From: Gracilibacillus lacisalsi DSM 19029
GTDB taxonomy: Bacteria > Bacillota > Bacilli > Bacillales > Amphibacillaceae
Length of the DNA stretch: 64,000 nt
Reading direction: 5' to 3'
Assembly (NCBI RefSeq): GCF_000377765.1
Contig: NZ_KB898663.1
Coordinates: 310,001 to 374,000, forward strand
The notes under the pieces were generated by a model. The model worked only from the letters and a program-made list of their open reading frames with translations. It had not been told where the DNA came from and did no database searches. Made by a program: the position numbers and the translations under genes. Each line of letters begins with the position of its first letter. Position 1 is the stretch's first letter. Shown here piece by piece: positions 1 through 8,963 of this stretch.

Positions 1-784
1 GGTTTATTTTGACATGCTCCCCTTCAAACTTTGTATCCATCACATCATTTCCGGATGCATTAGATTCTTGGTTGAAAAAAGTAGCTTTGTTGCCAATATA
101 TTCACGCTCTGTACTATATACGATTGTTTCTCGATCTAATGTGATATAGGCTTGATATGGCTCCCCTTCTACTACTGATTTCAGCATATCCGGTGAAACG
201 TAAATAGCTAATACTCCTAATAAATCATTACTTTGACCGTATACTGCTCTTGTTAGCGCTAATAATTCCTGACCAGTCCAATAATCCTCCATATAAACCC
301 ATGATAAACGTCCACTTTTTTCAACTGCTTCCTTGTACCAATCCTCTTGCTTTACGATGGAATCCGCATAAATAAAATGTGAATCCGTTATCATATCTTT
401 GTTCATAAAAAATTGAATGGTTTCAATTTCATCGTAGTATTTCAGAAAATCGTCGAACACCGGGTAACGATTATAGGCATTGTAAATTTCTAATGTCGAT
501 TCATACTCATTTTCTAACAACTCTTTCATATTCTGATTGATGTAAACCATATCTGCAATACTAATAACTCGATTAAAGATCGTTTGTAATCGTAATTCAA
601 GCTTATCTACATTCGATTCGGCTTCACTTAGTGAATGACTTAATACAATATCTCTCGTACTATCATTCAAATACGCACCAACCAAAAGAACAGGTATCGC
701 TGTGACAATTAGGTAAATGCCTAACAATTTATGCTTTACTTTTAAATAATCAAATAAAGACATGATTTTTTTCTTTAGGAACAT
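1..784 (-). CDS. Sensor histidine kinase, YesM type (N-terminal part; cut by window edge)
   Basis: The frame is open from an ATG at 784 to the window edge, and the C-terminus lies outside. A good ribosome binding site (ACAGGAGGG) sits 8 bases before the ATG. The protein starts with a short basic stretch and one membrane segment (about residues 18-38, GIYLIVTAIPVLLVG). A large extracellular region follows (EYESTLEIYNAYNRYP, VKQEDWYKEAVE), as in the Cache-type sensor domain of YesM-family kinases. It resembles the complete kinase at 12022-13773. Autophosphorylation of a partner AraC-type response regulator is the family role, but the kinase core is not visible. It follows the GH95 gene by 71 bases on the same strand, so it may share that operon and sense the same glycan. 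Confidence 0.8.
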   Translation of the reverse strand, partial: MFLKKKIMSLFDYLKVKHKLLGIYLIVTAIPVLLVGAYLNDSTRDIVLSHSLSEAESNVDKLELRLQTIFNRVISIADMVYINQNMKELLENEYESTLEIYNAYNRYPVFDDFLKYYDEIETIQFFMNKDMITDSHFIYADSIVKQEDWYKEAVEKSGRLSWVYMEDYWTGQELLALTRAVYGQSNDLLGVLAIYVSPDMLKSVVEGEPYQAYITLDRETIVYSTEREYIGNKATFFNQESNASGNDVMDTKFEGEHVKIN

Positions 785-855
785 TTGTGATCCCTCCTGT
801 CACAGCTTCTTCTTACTTATTAGCTAGCTTTTCTCCGTTCGTTTCAATCACCTGT

Positions 856-3117
856 TTACAAATTTATCTGAAATGAAACTGGTTTATTTCGCTGTAGCAT
901 GATAGTTTGCTGATTTTGCTCCACTTCTTGATAAAGCGGCAAATACAATTTTATCTCCTGATCGATTTTGCTGACGATTTGTAATTCTACGTGTTTTGCC
1001 TCTAAATCCCAAGTCAATCTATTCACTATCATTTGATTTGGCAGGCGAATTCCTTTCATTTCTCCTTTTGAAATCGAAGATGGAAGGGCACCTAATAAGG
1101 TTAATCTGCCATTGCTGAAATCAACTAGCATCTCGTGAACGACTTGTGGTAAAGCTCCGTTTCCATCAACATTGAAAATTTGCTGTTCATTATAATGTGA
1201 CATCATTAATGAAGAATAGAAACAATTATGATCAATCAACAGACGGAAAATATCATCTAATAATTCCGGCATATGGAATTGGGTAGCACACAAGGCGGAA
1301 TGCATCCGACCATGAGTAGAGGAGGTGTCTCCTTCTTCATTTAATAACCATGCTTCCAAGCGCTTATTAAATGCGGTTCTTGCAGCTTGCCACATTTCTG
1401 GATTTGTCTCATCATTAAATTCCCTGCTTTGGAAAACAGGATAAAGATGAGAAAAATGACGGTGGTTATAATTTTCACCTTTTTCTGGTATTAACCATTC
1501 TTTCAATGCACCATCTTCGTTTACCTGATAAGCAGGTAGTTTATTTTTCATCTCTTGACATTTCTTTATCTTTTCTTCTGGATAACCTAAAATTTGATAA
1601 GCTTCACTTAAGTTAGTTAATACTTCTTTCGCGACCGCTATATCTTGTGTTGCATTATCTGCCGCTCCATTTTCTGCTGAATAGGAAGGGGTAAATCGAT
1701 AAGTACCATCCGGATCTTCAACAAGAAAATCTTCATAAAACAAGACATTCTCTTCTAAAAAAGGTAACGCTTCATTTTGCAAAAACAACCTATCGTCGGT
1801 AAAACGATAATATTGATAATACCAATGCGCTAACCACCCAGCACCACACGTCCATAAATGTAAGGGCCATTCTTGATTCCAGTGAACATGTTTGCCACTG
1901 TTACTGGCGTGAATTGCTGCCATAACACCTCTGGCACCATAATACTTTTGGGCATTCTCACGAAAACCTGGCATTAACTCTTTTATTAATCGGAAATATC
2001 CTTCCAATCCTTCTAATAGATTACTAGAAAGTGCCGCGGCAATTGATAATTCTACATTGGTATCAAAGGTAAAATCACCACTCCATGCCGGTTCAAACGT
2101 CCCCGTCCAAATCCCTTGTAAATTTGGAGTGAGCTCACCAGCACTACAAATATACATATATCGACCGGCATCATACATTTTTTCTAATAAAACAGGTGTG
2201 ATCTGCCCTCGTTCTTTTGCCTTGTTTACTAATGACCAGATCGATTGTAGTCGTTCCTCGTCTCTAGCTAACCTCAACTCCACGCGTTGAAACATTTCCT
2301 TATGAATAGCTGTATGTTTGGTAAAAAGACGAGAATATTCATTAGATAAGTTTACTTTGTTTCGAATTATACTACGCTTCGACTTATGCCGGTAAGGTAA
2401 AATTTCCATACGAATAAGAACCGGATTCGCACTATTCAATTCAAATCCGATCTCATTAGCTAGCGGTTTGATCCCTTCAGCTTCTACTTCAATCATTACA
2501 TCATATCCACCATCACTATAACGATAGTCAAAATGCGTGTGGATTATTTTCTGGTCGACCTGACTCAATTGGCTCATTTTAGGATGTTGGTAATCTTCCA
2601 GCTTTATTTTGTAACTGCCGGGACTTAGAAAATGAATAATTTGATTGCAGTCCTGTGACACAAATGTTTTTTTATAGTAATCTTCTTCATTTACTTTATA
2701 AGAGACTACTAACTCACCTGTCTCGTAATTAATACTCCGCTTATAATCTGAATAGTTTTGATGATCTGTTTCCACATGTAAATGAAAACCTGGATGTGAT
2801 GGGTCACTCATCGTTAACCCTTGGTAACCTAGTTCTGTCGCCTTCTGATAATAATAGGATATTGCCTGTTCATACCCGTGTTCGCGAATAATCGCTCGCA
2901 TTTCTTCTAAATACGGAGCCATATCTGGTAAATCATAGCTGTTACCTTGTGGTAAATAAAGTCGACAATGGTTGCCGATAATAGTATCGCGAACAGGATC
3001 ACCGAATACCATTACTCCATGACTGCCATTCCCACTTACTAAAGCATCCTCCCATCTGAAGGCAGGTTGATCAGTCCAGATACCTCGTTTAGGTAATTGA
3101 TGTAGCAATGTACTCAT
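856..3117 (-). CDS. Glycoside hydrolase family 95-like protein (alpha-L-fucosidase/alpha-L-galactosidase type)
   Basis: Cytoplasmic glycosidase of 753 residues without a signal peptide. The N-terminal domain has the GH95 opening (DALVSGNGSHGVMVFGD, residues 25-40). The (alpha/alpha)6 domain has NLQGIWTG (332-339), the probable general-acid motif PSYSAENG (Glu about 482) and VDGNGALPQVVHEML near 665, the last matching the GH95 block IDGNFG. The usual NxN pair of the catalytic centre appears as DTN (about 352-354), so one Asn seems replaced by Asp. GH95 enzymes remove alpha-linked L-fucose or L-galactose by inversion. The start overlaps the GH3 stop by four bases (ATGA), suggesting translational coupling. 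Substrate is unproven; L-galactose or fucose side chains on xylan or xyloglucan are plausible. Confidence 0.8.
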   Translation of the reverse strand: MSTLLHQLPKRGIWTDQPAFRWEDALVSGNGSHGVMVFGDPVRDTIIGNHCRLYLPQGNSYDLPDMAPYLEEMRAIIREHGYEQAISYYYQKATELGYQGLTMSDPSHPGFHLHVETDHQNYSDYKRSINYETGELVVSYKVNEEDYYKKTFVSQDCNQIIHFLSPGSYKIKLEDYQHPKMSQLSQVDQKIIHTHFDYRYSDGGYDVMIEVEAEGIKPLANEIGFELNSANPVLIRMEILPYRHKSKRSIIRNKVNLSNEYSRLFTKHTAIHKEMFQRVELRLARDEERLQSIWSLVNKAKERGQITPVLLEKMYDAGRYMYICSAGELTPNLQGIWTGTFEPAWSGDFTFDTNVELSIAAALSSNLLEGLEGYFRLIKELMPGFRENAQKYYGARGVMAAIHASNSGKHVHWNQEWPLHLWTCGAGWLAHWYYQYYRFTDDRLFLQNEALPFLEENVLFYEDFLVEDPDGTYRFTPSYSAENGAADNATQDIAVAKEVLTNLSEAYQILGYPEEKIKKCQEMKNKLPAYQVNEDGALKEWLIPEKGENYNHRHFSHLYPVFQSREFNDETNPEMWQAARTAFNKRLEAWLLNEEGDTSSTHGRMHSALCATQFHMPELLDDIFRLLIDHNCFYSSLMMSHYNEQQIFNVDGNGALPQVVHEMLVDFSNGRLTLLGALPSSISKGEMKGIRLPNQMIVNRLTWDLEAKHVELQIVSKIDQEIKLYLPLYQEVEQNQQTIMLQRNKPVSFQINL

Positions 3118-5909
3118 CCTTCCACTAATTGTACTGATTGAATCGATAAATGATTGATTTCGAGTATCATAGTGATTGGATCACTATGCGCTAAATCTAG
3201 CTCGATTATTTCATCTGTCCATTGATTGCTATCGATACTTTTCACAGCAACCGGTGACGCTTCTCGGTCATTGAAGAAAACATGAATCTGACCTGCCTCA
3301 CCTTTCACTCTTACTTTCAATTTTGCATTTGGTTTAGATTGAACATTCTGAAACAGAATCCAGCCTTGTTGTTCAGCTGTGACACAAGGTTTTTCCATTT
3401 CTCCTTTTGTTAACGTAATATTTTCATAATCATCATAGTTTTCTGCTGGTGTTGGTTCTGCCAGTGAGCGTTCTGTGATCACTTCACCTTCAACTGCTAT
3501 CGGATCAGAAGTGAAAACAAATTGTTCACTTGATTGACCAATAAGGAAACGAACGGTACCTTGTTCAAGCACAAACTGATTCGTTCGCACATCAAATACT
3601 TGCAATTGATCTGAATCGATAGATAATGTGACACGTCTTTCTTCATCTGGTAACAACAAGACTTTTTCAAACGCAACCAATTGTTTATTAGCTTTCGAAT
3701 AGTAGCCTTCCGTTATCGTTGCATACACTTGCACAACTTCTGCCTGCGTAAAATTGCTTTCATTTTTCAATGTTAATGAGATGGACAGTGCTTCATTTTC
3801 CCCTATTTTCGATTTATCAATCGTGATATCTTGATATGTGACGGTCCCGTAACTTAACCCGTGACCAAATGGATACAAAATATTCGAGTCAGCATATTGA
3901 TAAGTGCGCTTTCCTTTACGAATATCATAATCTGTAATATCTGGTAGTTGGTCCGCATTTCTGTACCATGTCATGCTAAGTTTTCCTGAAGGACTGTTTT
4001 CACCGAAGATCGTTGCAGCTAAGCTATTACCAAGTTCTTGCGATCCATGCGAGCTATAAAGAATTGCCGGAATGTTATCTTGTTCCCAATTGATCGCAAA
4101 TGGATAACTAGCCGTTACGACTAATATCATATTGGGGTTCGCTTGATAAACAGCCTGAACTAGCCGTTGCTGGTAGTCTGCCAGTTTAATATCCTCTCTG
4201 TCTTCTGTTTCTTTACCATTTATCATGGGGTGATTACCTACACAGACAATGGCAACATCACTTTCCTTCGCTTGAGCCGCAGCTTTTTGTATACCATTTT
4301 CAATGATCTTTTTCTCAAAAAGAGTATGCTCTGTTTCGTTCACTACTACGTTGTCTTCTGCTATTGTTAACGGGTAACCGTTCCAACTGCTAAGTGTATA
4401 CAAGTCCTGTTCATTTGTTTGAATACTTATTTTTTCACGATTAAACCAGTCAAAAACCTCATCTTTTGTAGCTGAAAAAGAACTAGCTTTATCAGTTTGT
4501 GTTAGGTAACGATTTGTCTTCACACTTTTAAAGACATGCCAACCATTTCCCCAGTCTTCATCCACTAATACCGCAGATTCTTCATCATATTCCGTAACGA
4601 CCCATTGATTTTCTTCATTCAATCCAACATGATTGCTCGATTCATTCGGTTGCCAGATTATGCGATCAAAACCATCATGATAAGTGATATCGACATCTGA
4701 AAGGTAGTTTTCGATACCTGCTAATGGTGTTACTTTATAAGGTGGATAACCTGTATACCAATCTCGGTAAACATCATTAGCTGTTGGACCAATAACGGCA
4801 AGTTTTTTCAATTTATTTTTCTGTAAAGGTAAAAACTGTTGATCATTTTTTAATAATACGATCGATTCATCCGTTGCTTTACGAGCAAGTTTTCCGTGTT
4901 CTTCACTACACATCACATCTAATGGTATATTGTGATAAGGATTTTGACTTGGATCATGATCAAAGTGCCCTAAGCGAAAGCGTACCCTTAACATTCGACG
5001 AATGGCTCGATCAATATCTTCAGGTTGGATCAATTCTCTTTCGAGTGCGTTCCTTGCTGCTTCCTCGACAATCTCCTTGCGATCTACGAAACAATCAATT
5101 CCTTTGATCAATGCATCTGCTAATGCTTCTTCAAATGAGTGATAATATTGATATTCATCTACATTTAACGTCAATGCACCACCATCGCTGACAATAAACC
5201 CATCCATATTCCACTCATCTCGGACAATTTCTTCGATTTCATGTATTTGCATACAAGGAATACCATTGACACCATTATAGGCGGTCATCATAGATAATGC
5301 TTTTGCTTCTTTAAACGCTGGTTCAAACGCTTTCAAATAATATTCCTTTCGATTACGTAGATCAATACTGTTGGATGTATCTTCACGCCCTTTTTCATTA
5401 TTATTCCCGTAAAAATGCTTCGGTGCTGCGACAAGTTTCACATAAAAAGGATCGTCACCTTGCATCCCTTTAATTAGTTCTTTGGACAATTGTCCTGTTA
5501 AATAGGGATCTTCTCCATAGGCTTCTTCTGTTCGTCCCCAACGGGGATCTCGTTCCATATCAATCGTAGGCGCCCATAACGTTAGACCTGTTTTTTCATT
5601 CTGAAGCTGATAAAAGACTCTTGCTTCATCTCCTATCGCGCTTCCTACTTGATGCATTAAGGTTTTGTTCCACGTACTGGATAGTCCGATTGGCTGAGGA
5701 AATACGGTCGCTTTGCCACCTTCGCGATCAACTACTCCATGTGCTGCTTCACCGCCTACTGTATATTCTTTGATTCCTAATCTCGGTATCGCACTTTGAC
5801 TCGTACTTAACAGCGATATTTTTTCATCTAACGTTAGCGCTTCCATTAATGTTGTTAATCGTTGTTCTAATGATAAAGATGGTGATTGAATCTTTTCTAT
5901 TAAACTCAA
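3114..5909 (-). CDS. Glycoside hydrolase family 3 beta-glycosidase (beta-xylosidase/beta-glucosidase)
   Basis: Intracellular GH3 enzyme of about 931 residues. Visible blocks are VGGEAAHGV, the substrate-binding motif DPRWGRTEEAYGED (about residue 121-134), KHF (about 164) and the nucleophile region GFIVSDGGAL with Asp about 242. The C-terminal (alpha/beta)6 sandwich has PFGHGLSYG, then a fibronectin III-like domain, then a beta-rich tail that may bind carbohydrate. Two upstream GTG codons (5927, 5918) are in frame, but the first lies before and the second inside the ribosome binding site GGAAGGTG; the TTG at 5909, 8 bases after AAGGTG, fits better. It is first in an operon with the GH95 gene. 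DPRWGR and this layout are shared by many beta-xylosidases, but the substrate is inferred from the cluster. Confidence 0.88.
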   Translation of the reverse strand: MSLIEKIQSPSLSLEQRLTTLMEALTLDEKISLLSTSQSAIPRLGIKEYTVGGEAAHGVVDREGGKATVFPQPIGLSSTWNKTLMHQVGSAIGDEARVFYQLQNEKTGLTLWAPTIDMERDPRWGRTEEAYGEDPYLTGQLSKELIKGMQGDDPFYVKLVAAPKHFYGNNNEKGREDTSNSIDLRNRKEYYLKAFEPAFKEAKALSMMTAYNGVNGIPCMQIHEIEEIVRDEWNMDGFIVSDGGALTLNVDEYQYYHSFEEALADALIKGIDCFVDRKEIVEEAARNALERELIQPEDIDRAIRRMLRVRFRLGHFDHDPSQNPYHNIPLDVMCSEEHGKLARKATDESIVLLKNDQQFLPLQKNKLKKLAVIGPTANDVYRDWYTGYPPYKVTPLAGIENYLSDVDITYHDGFDRIIWQPNESSNHVGLNEENQWVVTEYDEESAVLVDEDWGNGWHVFKSVKTNRYLTQTDKASSFSATKDEVFDWFNREKISIQTNEQDLYTLSSWNGYPLTIAEDNVVVNETEHTLFEKKIIENGIQKAAAQAKESDVAIVCVGNHPMINGKETEDREDIKLADYQQRLVQAVYQANPNMILVVTASYPFAINWEQDNIPAILYSSHGSQELGNSLAATIFGENSPSGKLSMTWYRNADQLPDITDYDIRKGKRTYQYADSNILYPFGHGLSYGTVTYQDITIDKSKIGENEALSISLTLKNESNFTQAEVVQVYATITEGYYSKANKQLVAFEKVLLLPDEERRVTLSIDSDQLQVFDVRTNQFVLEQGTVRFLIGQSSEQFVFTSDPIAVEGEVITERSLAEPTPAENYDDYENITLTKGEMEKPCVTAEQQGWILFQNVQSKPNAKLKVRVKGEAGQIHVFFNDREASPVAVKSIDSNQWTDEIIELDLAHSDPITMILEINHLSIQSVQLVEG

Positions 5910-5938
5910 AAATCTCACACCTTCCACTAAATTTTTAA

Positions 5939-6006
5939 AGAAATCGGTTTCCTTTTTGGTTGTTAAAACTTACTGTCATTATAAATAAATTAATTTAAAA
6001 AAGCAA
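5939..6006 (-). promoter_or_regulatory. Promoter and cre-like box of the GH3-GH95 operon
   Basis: On the minus strand TTGCTT (6001-6006) and TATAAT (5978-5983) are 17 bases apart, a good sigma-A promoter. Between the -10 and the GH3 start lies AGAAATCGGTTTCC (5939-5952), which fits the CcpA cre consensus TGWAANCGNTNWCA except at its two end bases. That position would suit roadblock repression. CcpA control is inferred. Confidence 0.55.
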
Positions 6007-6038
6007 TGACAATTAGAATGGAAGTTTTAACTTATCCC

Positions 6039-6836
6039 TTAGATTACGTTAAATCGACTTGCTGTTGGTATGAATGTGACTGGAACATCCGGAAAGGTAT
6101 GTTGTAATTGGTTAGCTAACCTCTTCATGCCAGGATCTTCACTTTCTGCATGACCTAGTTGAATCAATCCTTTGGAGGCACCTTGCTGGATTGCATCCCA
6201 AACAAATTCGGGTGTTTCCCACTCCGGCCCTTCTCCGTAAATAACAAGGTCAACCTTATCTAACAATGGGATTGTATTTACTCCGTGTCCTCGGTAGCCT
6301 ACGAGCACAGCTATCTTTTCACATCTTATATATGGATTACCTAAAAATCGTATATTTTCAATCCCCAACTTCTCTTTAAGATAAGAAGCAATCTGTACAG
6401 GTGTTTTATGGGGTATATGTACAATACTATGGGATGGTGCGTTTTCGTATACATATTGCTGCCAATCAAGGGACTCAATTAAGCCTTGTGTAATACCATC
6501 TGGATCAGAGCGATGAATCGCATCATGGTTACGATAAATGGCAAGGTTAGTCTCTTCAATGATTGCTTTCTTCTGTTCGATTAGACTCATGTTTTTTTCT
6601 AACAAATGGTTGGAATGGTGCTGATAAAATAGGCCTTCATGTGTAATCAACAAATTGGCGTTTAGATCAACCGCTTTTCGAATCACATCTAAACTAGCCA
6701 TAAAACTGACCACTATCCCTTTTACTTGATCTTCCTTATTTCCATATTTCAACCCATCCACTGTTGATGAATCAAGTCTAATCCCCTTCTCAATCTGCTC
6801 CATAACATCTTGAATAGTTACCATCATTACCATCAT
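6039..6836 (-). CDS. Nif3-like dinuclear metal centre protein (GTP cyclohydrolase I type 2/Nif3 family)
   Basis: 265-residue protein of the Nif3/YqfO family, which forms ring-shaped hexamers with a two-metal site; the reaction is not settled in the family. Expected metal-site blocks are visible: LLITHEGLFYQHH (about residues 80-92), YRNHDAIHRS (about 117-126) and LGHAESEDPGMKRL near the C-terminus (about 228-241). The AAGGAGT site is 4 bases before the first ATG at 6836; another ATG follows at once and two more lie within five codons, so the exact start is unsure. It has only two domains and lacks the PII-like insert of longer Bacillus homologues. It stands downstream of the xylanase hairpin and upstream of the GH3 operon, so it may be its own unit. 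A link to sugar metabolism is only contextual. Confidence 0.78.
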   Translation of the reverse strand: MMVMMVTIQDVMEQIEKGIRLDSSTVDGLKYGNKEDQVKGIVVSFMASLDVIRKAVDLNANLLITHEGLFYQHHSNHLLEKNMSLIEQKKAIIEETNLAIYRNHDAIHRSDPDGITQGLIESLDWQQYVYENAPSHSIVHIPHKTPVQIASYLKEKLGIENIRFLGNPYIRCEKIAVLVGYRGHGVNTIPLLDKVDLVIYGEGPEWETPEFVWDAIQQGASKGLIQLGHAESEDPGMKRLANQLQHTFPDVPVTFIPTASRFNVI

Positions 6837-6958
6837 CTCGACTCCTTTTTTGCGCTATATGTTTGATTTGTCGTTTATCTTGATTTTCACGAGTTAAAGC
6901 TCTTGCAATAACAAAAGGATTAACTACCAACTTTCAAATTTTACTGACTCATAGAAAA

Positions 6959-6997
6959 GTATAAACCCGTTCCATCATAATTGAAACGGGTTTATAC
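6959..6997 (-). terminator. Hairpin terminator after the GH10 xylanase gene
   Basis: A 13-bp perfect stem (GTATAAACCCGTT / AACGGGTTTATAC) with a 13-base loop lies 24 bases past the xylanase stop. On the minus strand it is followed by TTTTCTAT, a modest U-tract. Confidence 0.7.
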
Positions 6998-7021
6998 CAA
7001 TATAGCTAACTATTTTTAAGT

Positions 7022-8014
7022 TCACTTGGACATTATTTTCTTCAACACTTCTTTTGGCTGTTGGTTTTCATCAAATAAGAATGGCCAGTTTTTCCGTCCT
7101 TTTACGGGAAAATCGTTCAGCCATGTATAATCATCTGCCACTCCCCAGAACGTTACAGCTCCGATATGTTCTTTATATTCTTTAAAAACCTCAAAGAATT
7201 GTAAATATCTTTGCATTTGTAATTCTTTCATTTCCTCTGTTGGTTCGGTTAAATCTGTCCGTTTATCATCGAACGTAAACATCGATACATCCATCTCGGT
7301 AATTTGTACTTCTAAACCTAAAGATGCATACTTTTCAATCGATTTACGGATATTGTCCAGGGACGGATCGTAAATATTCCAGTGAGCTTGCATGCCGACT
7401 CCATGAACTGGTACGCCTTTATCCTTTAATTGTTTGACTAATTGATAGATTTTATCTCGTTTGGCTGGATTAGATTCATTGTAATCATTGTATAGTAACG
7501 TTGCATCCGGATCTGCTAGATGTGCATATTCAAACGCTTTTTCAATAAATGACTCTCCAAGCACCTGATACCATTTGGAGTCACGATAAAATTTATCCTC
7601 TTCATCGGCAATTACTTCATTGACAACATCCCAACTATAAATCTTGCCTTTATACCTGCCAACAACGGTATCGATGTGAGTTTTCATTCTTTTTAATAAG
7701 GTTTCTTGATCTACAAGTCTGCCGTTTTGTTCAAAAATCCAATCACTCGTTTGATTATGCCATACTAACGTGTGACCTCTCATTGCTTTTTGGTGTTTTT
7801 CTGCAAATGCTACGATTTTATCACTGATTTCAAATGTATATTCATTTTCATTCGGATGAACACTCTCAAACTTCATTTCATTTTCTGCTGTTAAACTATT
7901 AAAATGTTTTTTAATTATTTCTTCTGATGAATACATGGTCCGTTGGTTAATCGCTGCTCCAATTTTGAAATCTTTCTCAAAACGCTGATAAAGACTAGTT
8001 ATTTGTTCTGTCAT
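7022..8014 (-). CDS. Intracellular endo-1,4-beta-xylanase, GH10
   Basis: Retaining GH10 xylanase of 330 residues with no signal peptide, so it should cut imported xylo-oligosaccharides in the cytoplasm, like XynA2 of Geobacillus. Motifs in order: AENEMKFESVHP, TLVWHNQTSDW, the acid/base region WDVVNEV (Glu about 133), GVGMQAHWN and the nucleophile region QITEMDVS (Glu about 240), then FWGVADDYTWL. A GTG at 8023 would give three more residues, but it is part of the ribosome binding site (GGAGTG); the ATG at 8014 lies 8 bases after GGAG and is the better start. It is last in the transporter operon, 19 bases after the second permease. Confidence 0.95.
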   Translation of the reverse strand: MTEQITSLYQRFEKDFKIGAAINQRTMYSSEEIIKKHFNSLTAENEMKFESVHPNENEYTFEISDKIVAFAEKHQKAMRGHTLVWHNQTSDWIFEQNGRLVDQETLLKRMKTHIDTVVGRYKGKIYSWDVVNEVIADEEDKFYRDSKWYQVLGESFIEKAFEYAHLADPDATLLYNDYNESNPAKRDKIYQLVKQLKDKGVPVHGVGMQAHWNIYDPSLDNIRKSIEKYASLGLEVQITEMDVSMFTFDDKRTDLTEPTEEMKELQMQRYLQFFEVFKEYKEHIGAVTFWGVADDYTWLNDFPVKGRKNWPFLFDENQQPKEVLKKIMSK

Positions 8015-8033
8015 TAGCGTCACTCCTATATTT

Positions 8034-8951
8034 CTATTTTACTGCTCCAAGAGTCATCCCTTTAACAAAGTATCGTTGCAAGAATGGATAAACCATAATT
8101 ATTGGTACACTTGCAACAATCGTCATTGTTGCCTGAATCGATTTCGGTGTTACCATATTGGAGTTGCCGTCAGCTGAATTTGCAAAGGCAGATGCCATAT
8201 CACCACTGGAAGTTGTACTTGAATTTTGAAGTATTTTCATTAACTCATATTGTAACGTAGTAAGATGTTCTTGACTTGAATTATATAAGAACACATCAAA
8301 CCACTGATTCCATTGAAAAACCGCAACAAATAGTGCAACCGTTGCTAACACCGGCAATGATAATGGTAAAACAATCTGGAAGAAAATTCGAAAATCTCCT
8401 GCACCATCGATTCTTGCTGATTCAAAAATACTGTTCGGCAAACCTTCAATAAAAGATCGCATAATAATTAAGTTAAAGGCACTGATTAATGTTGGTAAAA
8501 TGTACACCCAAAAAGATCCGATTAATTGTAAATCTCTCATTAATAGGAATGTCGGGATTAACCCACCATTAAAATACATCGTCATAATAAAAATAATCGT
8601 CACTGACTTCTTGAAGATAAAATTCGGTTGAGCAATAGCGTAAGCCACCATAGCGGTACAGAACAATCCGACACCTGCTCCGACAAGGGTTCTTAATACC
8701 GAAATAAAGATTGCTTGATAAATAGCAGCTTTCTCAAATACATGTTCATAATTATTCCATGTAAATTCTCGCGGCCATAAGTATATGCCACCCCGTACAG
8801 AATCTGTTGCCTCATTTAATGAGATTGCTATTTGATTTAAGAATGGATATAACATAAATACACATAGTATTAACATAAAAATAATATTACCTGTATCAAA
8901 AATGATATCTTCTCTTGTTCTCATAAAACTTGCTTTTTTGCGTCTAAACAT
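8034..8951 (-). CDS. ABC transporter permease, LplC/YtcP type (xylo-oligosaccharide uptake)
   Basis: Inner-membrane permease of 305 residues of the CUT1 carbohydrate family with about six membrane segments. The cytoplasmic coupling (EAA) loop reads ESARIDGAGDFRIFFQIVLP (about residues 177-196), and the C-terminus VKGMTLGAVK is typical of the LplC branch. It pairs with the permease encoded just upstream (12-base gap). A long periplasm-facing loop (residues 230-265, Ser/Asn-rich) is also seen in YtcP-like proteins. No ATPase gene is present, as usual for such clusters, which borrow a shared MsmX-type ATPase. Xylo-oligosaccharides are the likely cargo because the same run holds a GH10 xylanase. 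Confidence 0.92.
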   Translation of the reverse strand: MFRRKKASFMRTREDIIFDTGNIIFMLILCVFMLYPFLNQIAISLNEATDSVRGGIYLWPREFTWNNYEHVFEKAAIYQAIFISVLRTLVGAGVGLFCTAMVAYAIAQPNFIFKKSVTIIFIMTMYFNGGLIPTFLLMRDLQLIGSFWVYILPTLISAFNLIIMRSFIEGLPNSIFESARIDGAGDFRIFFQIVLPLSLPVLATVALFVAVFQWNQWFDVFLYNSSQEHLTTLQYELMKILQNSSTTSSGDMASAFANSADGNSNMVTPKSIQATMTIVASVPIIMVYPFLQRYFVKGMTLGAVK

Positions 8952-8963
8952 ATTGAATACCTC

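Noticed and set aside
1-20. TTTATTTTGACAT at the window start resembles the sequence at 42691-42704 next to repeat B
   Set aside because: At position 1 it is inside the coding frame of the kinase, and the similarity does not extend; taken as chance.
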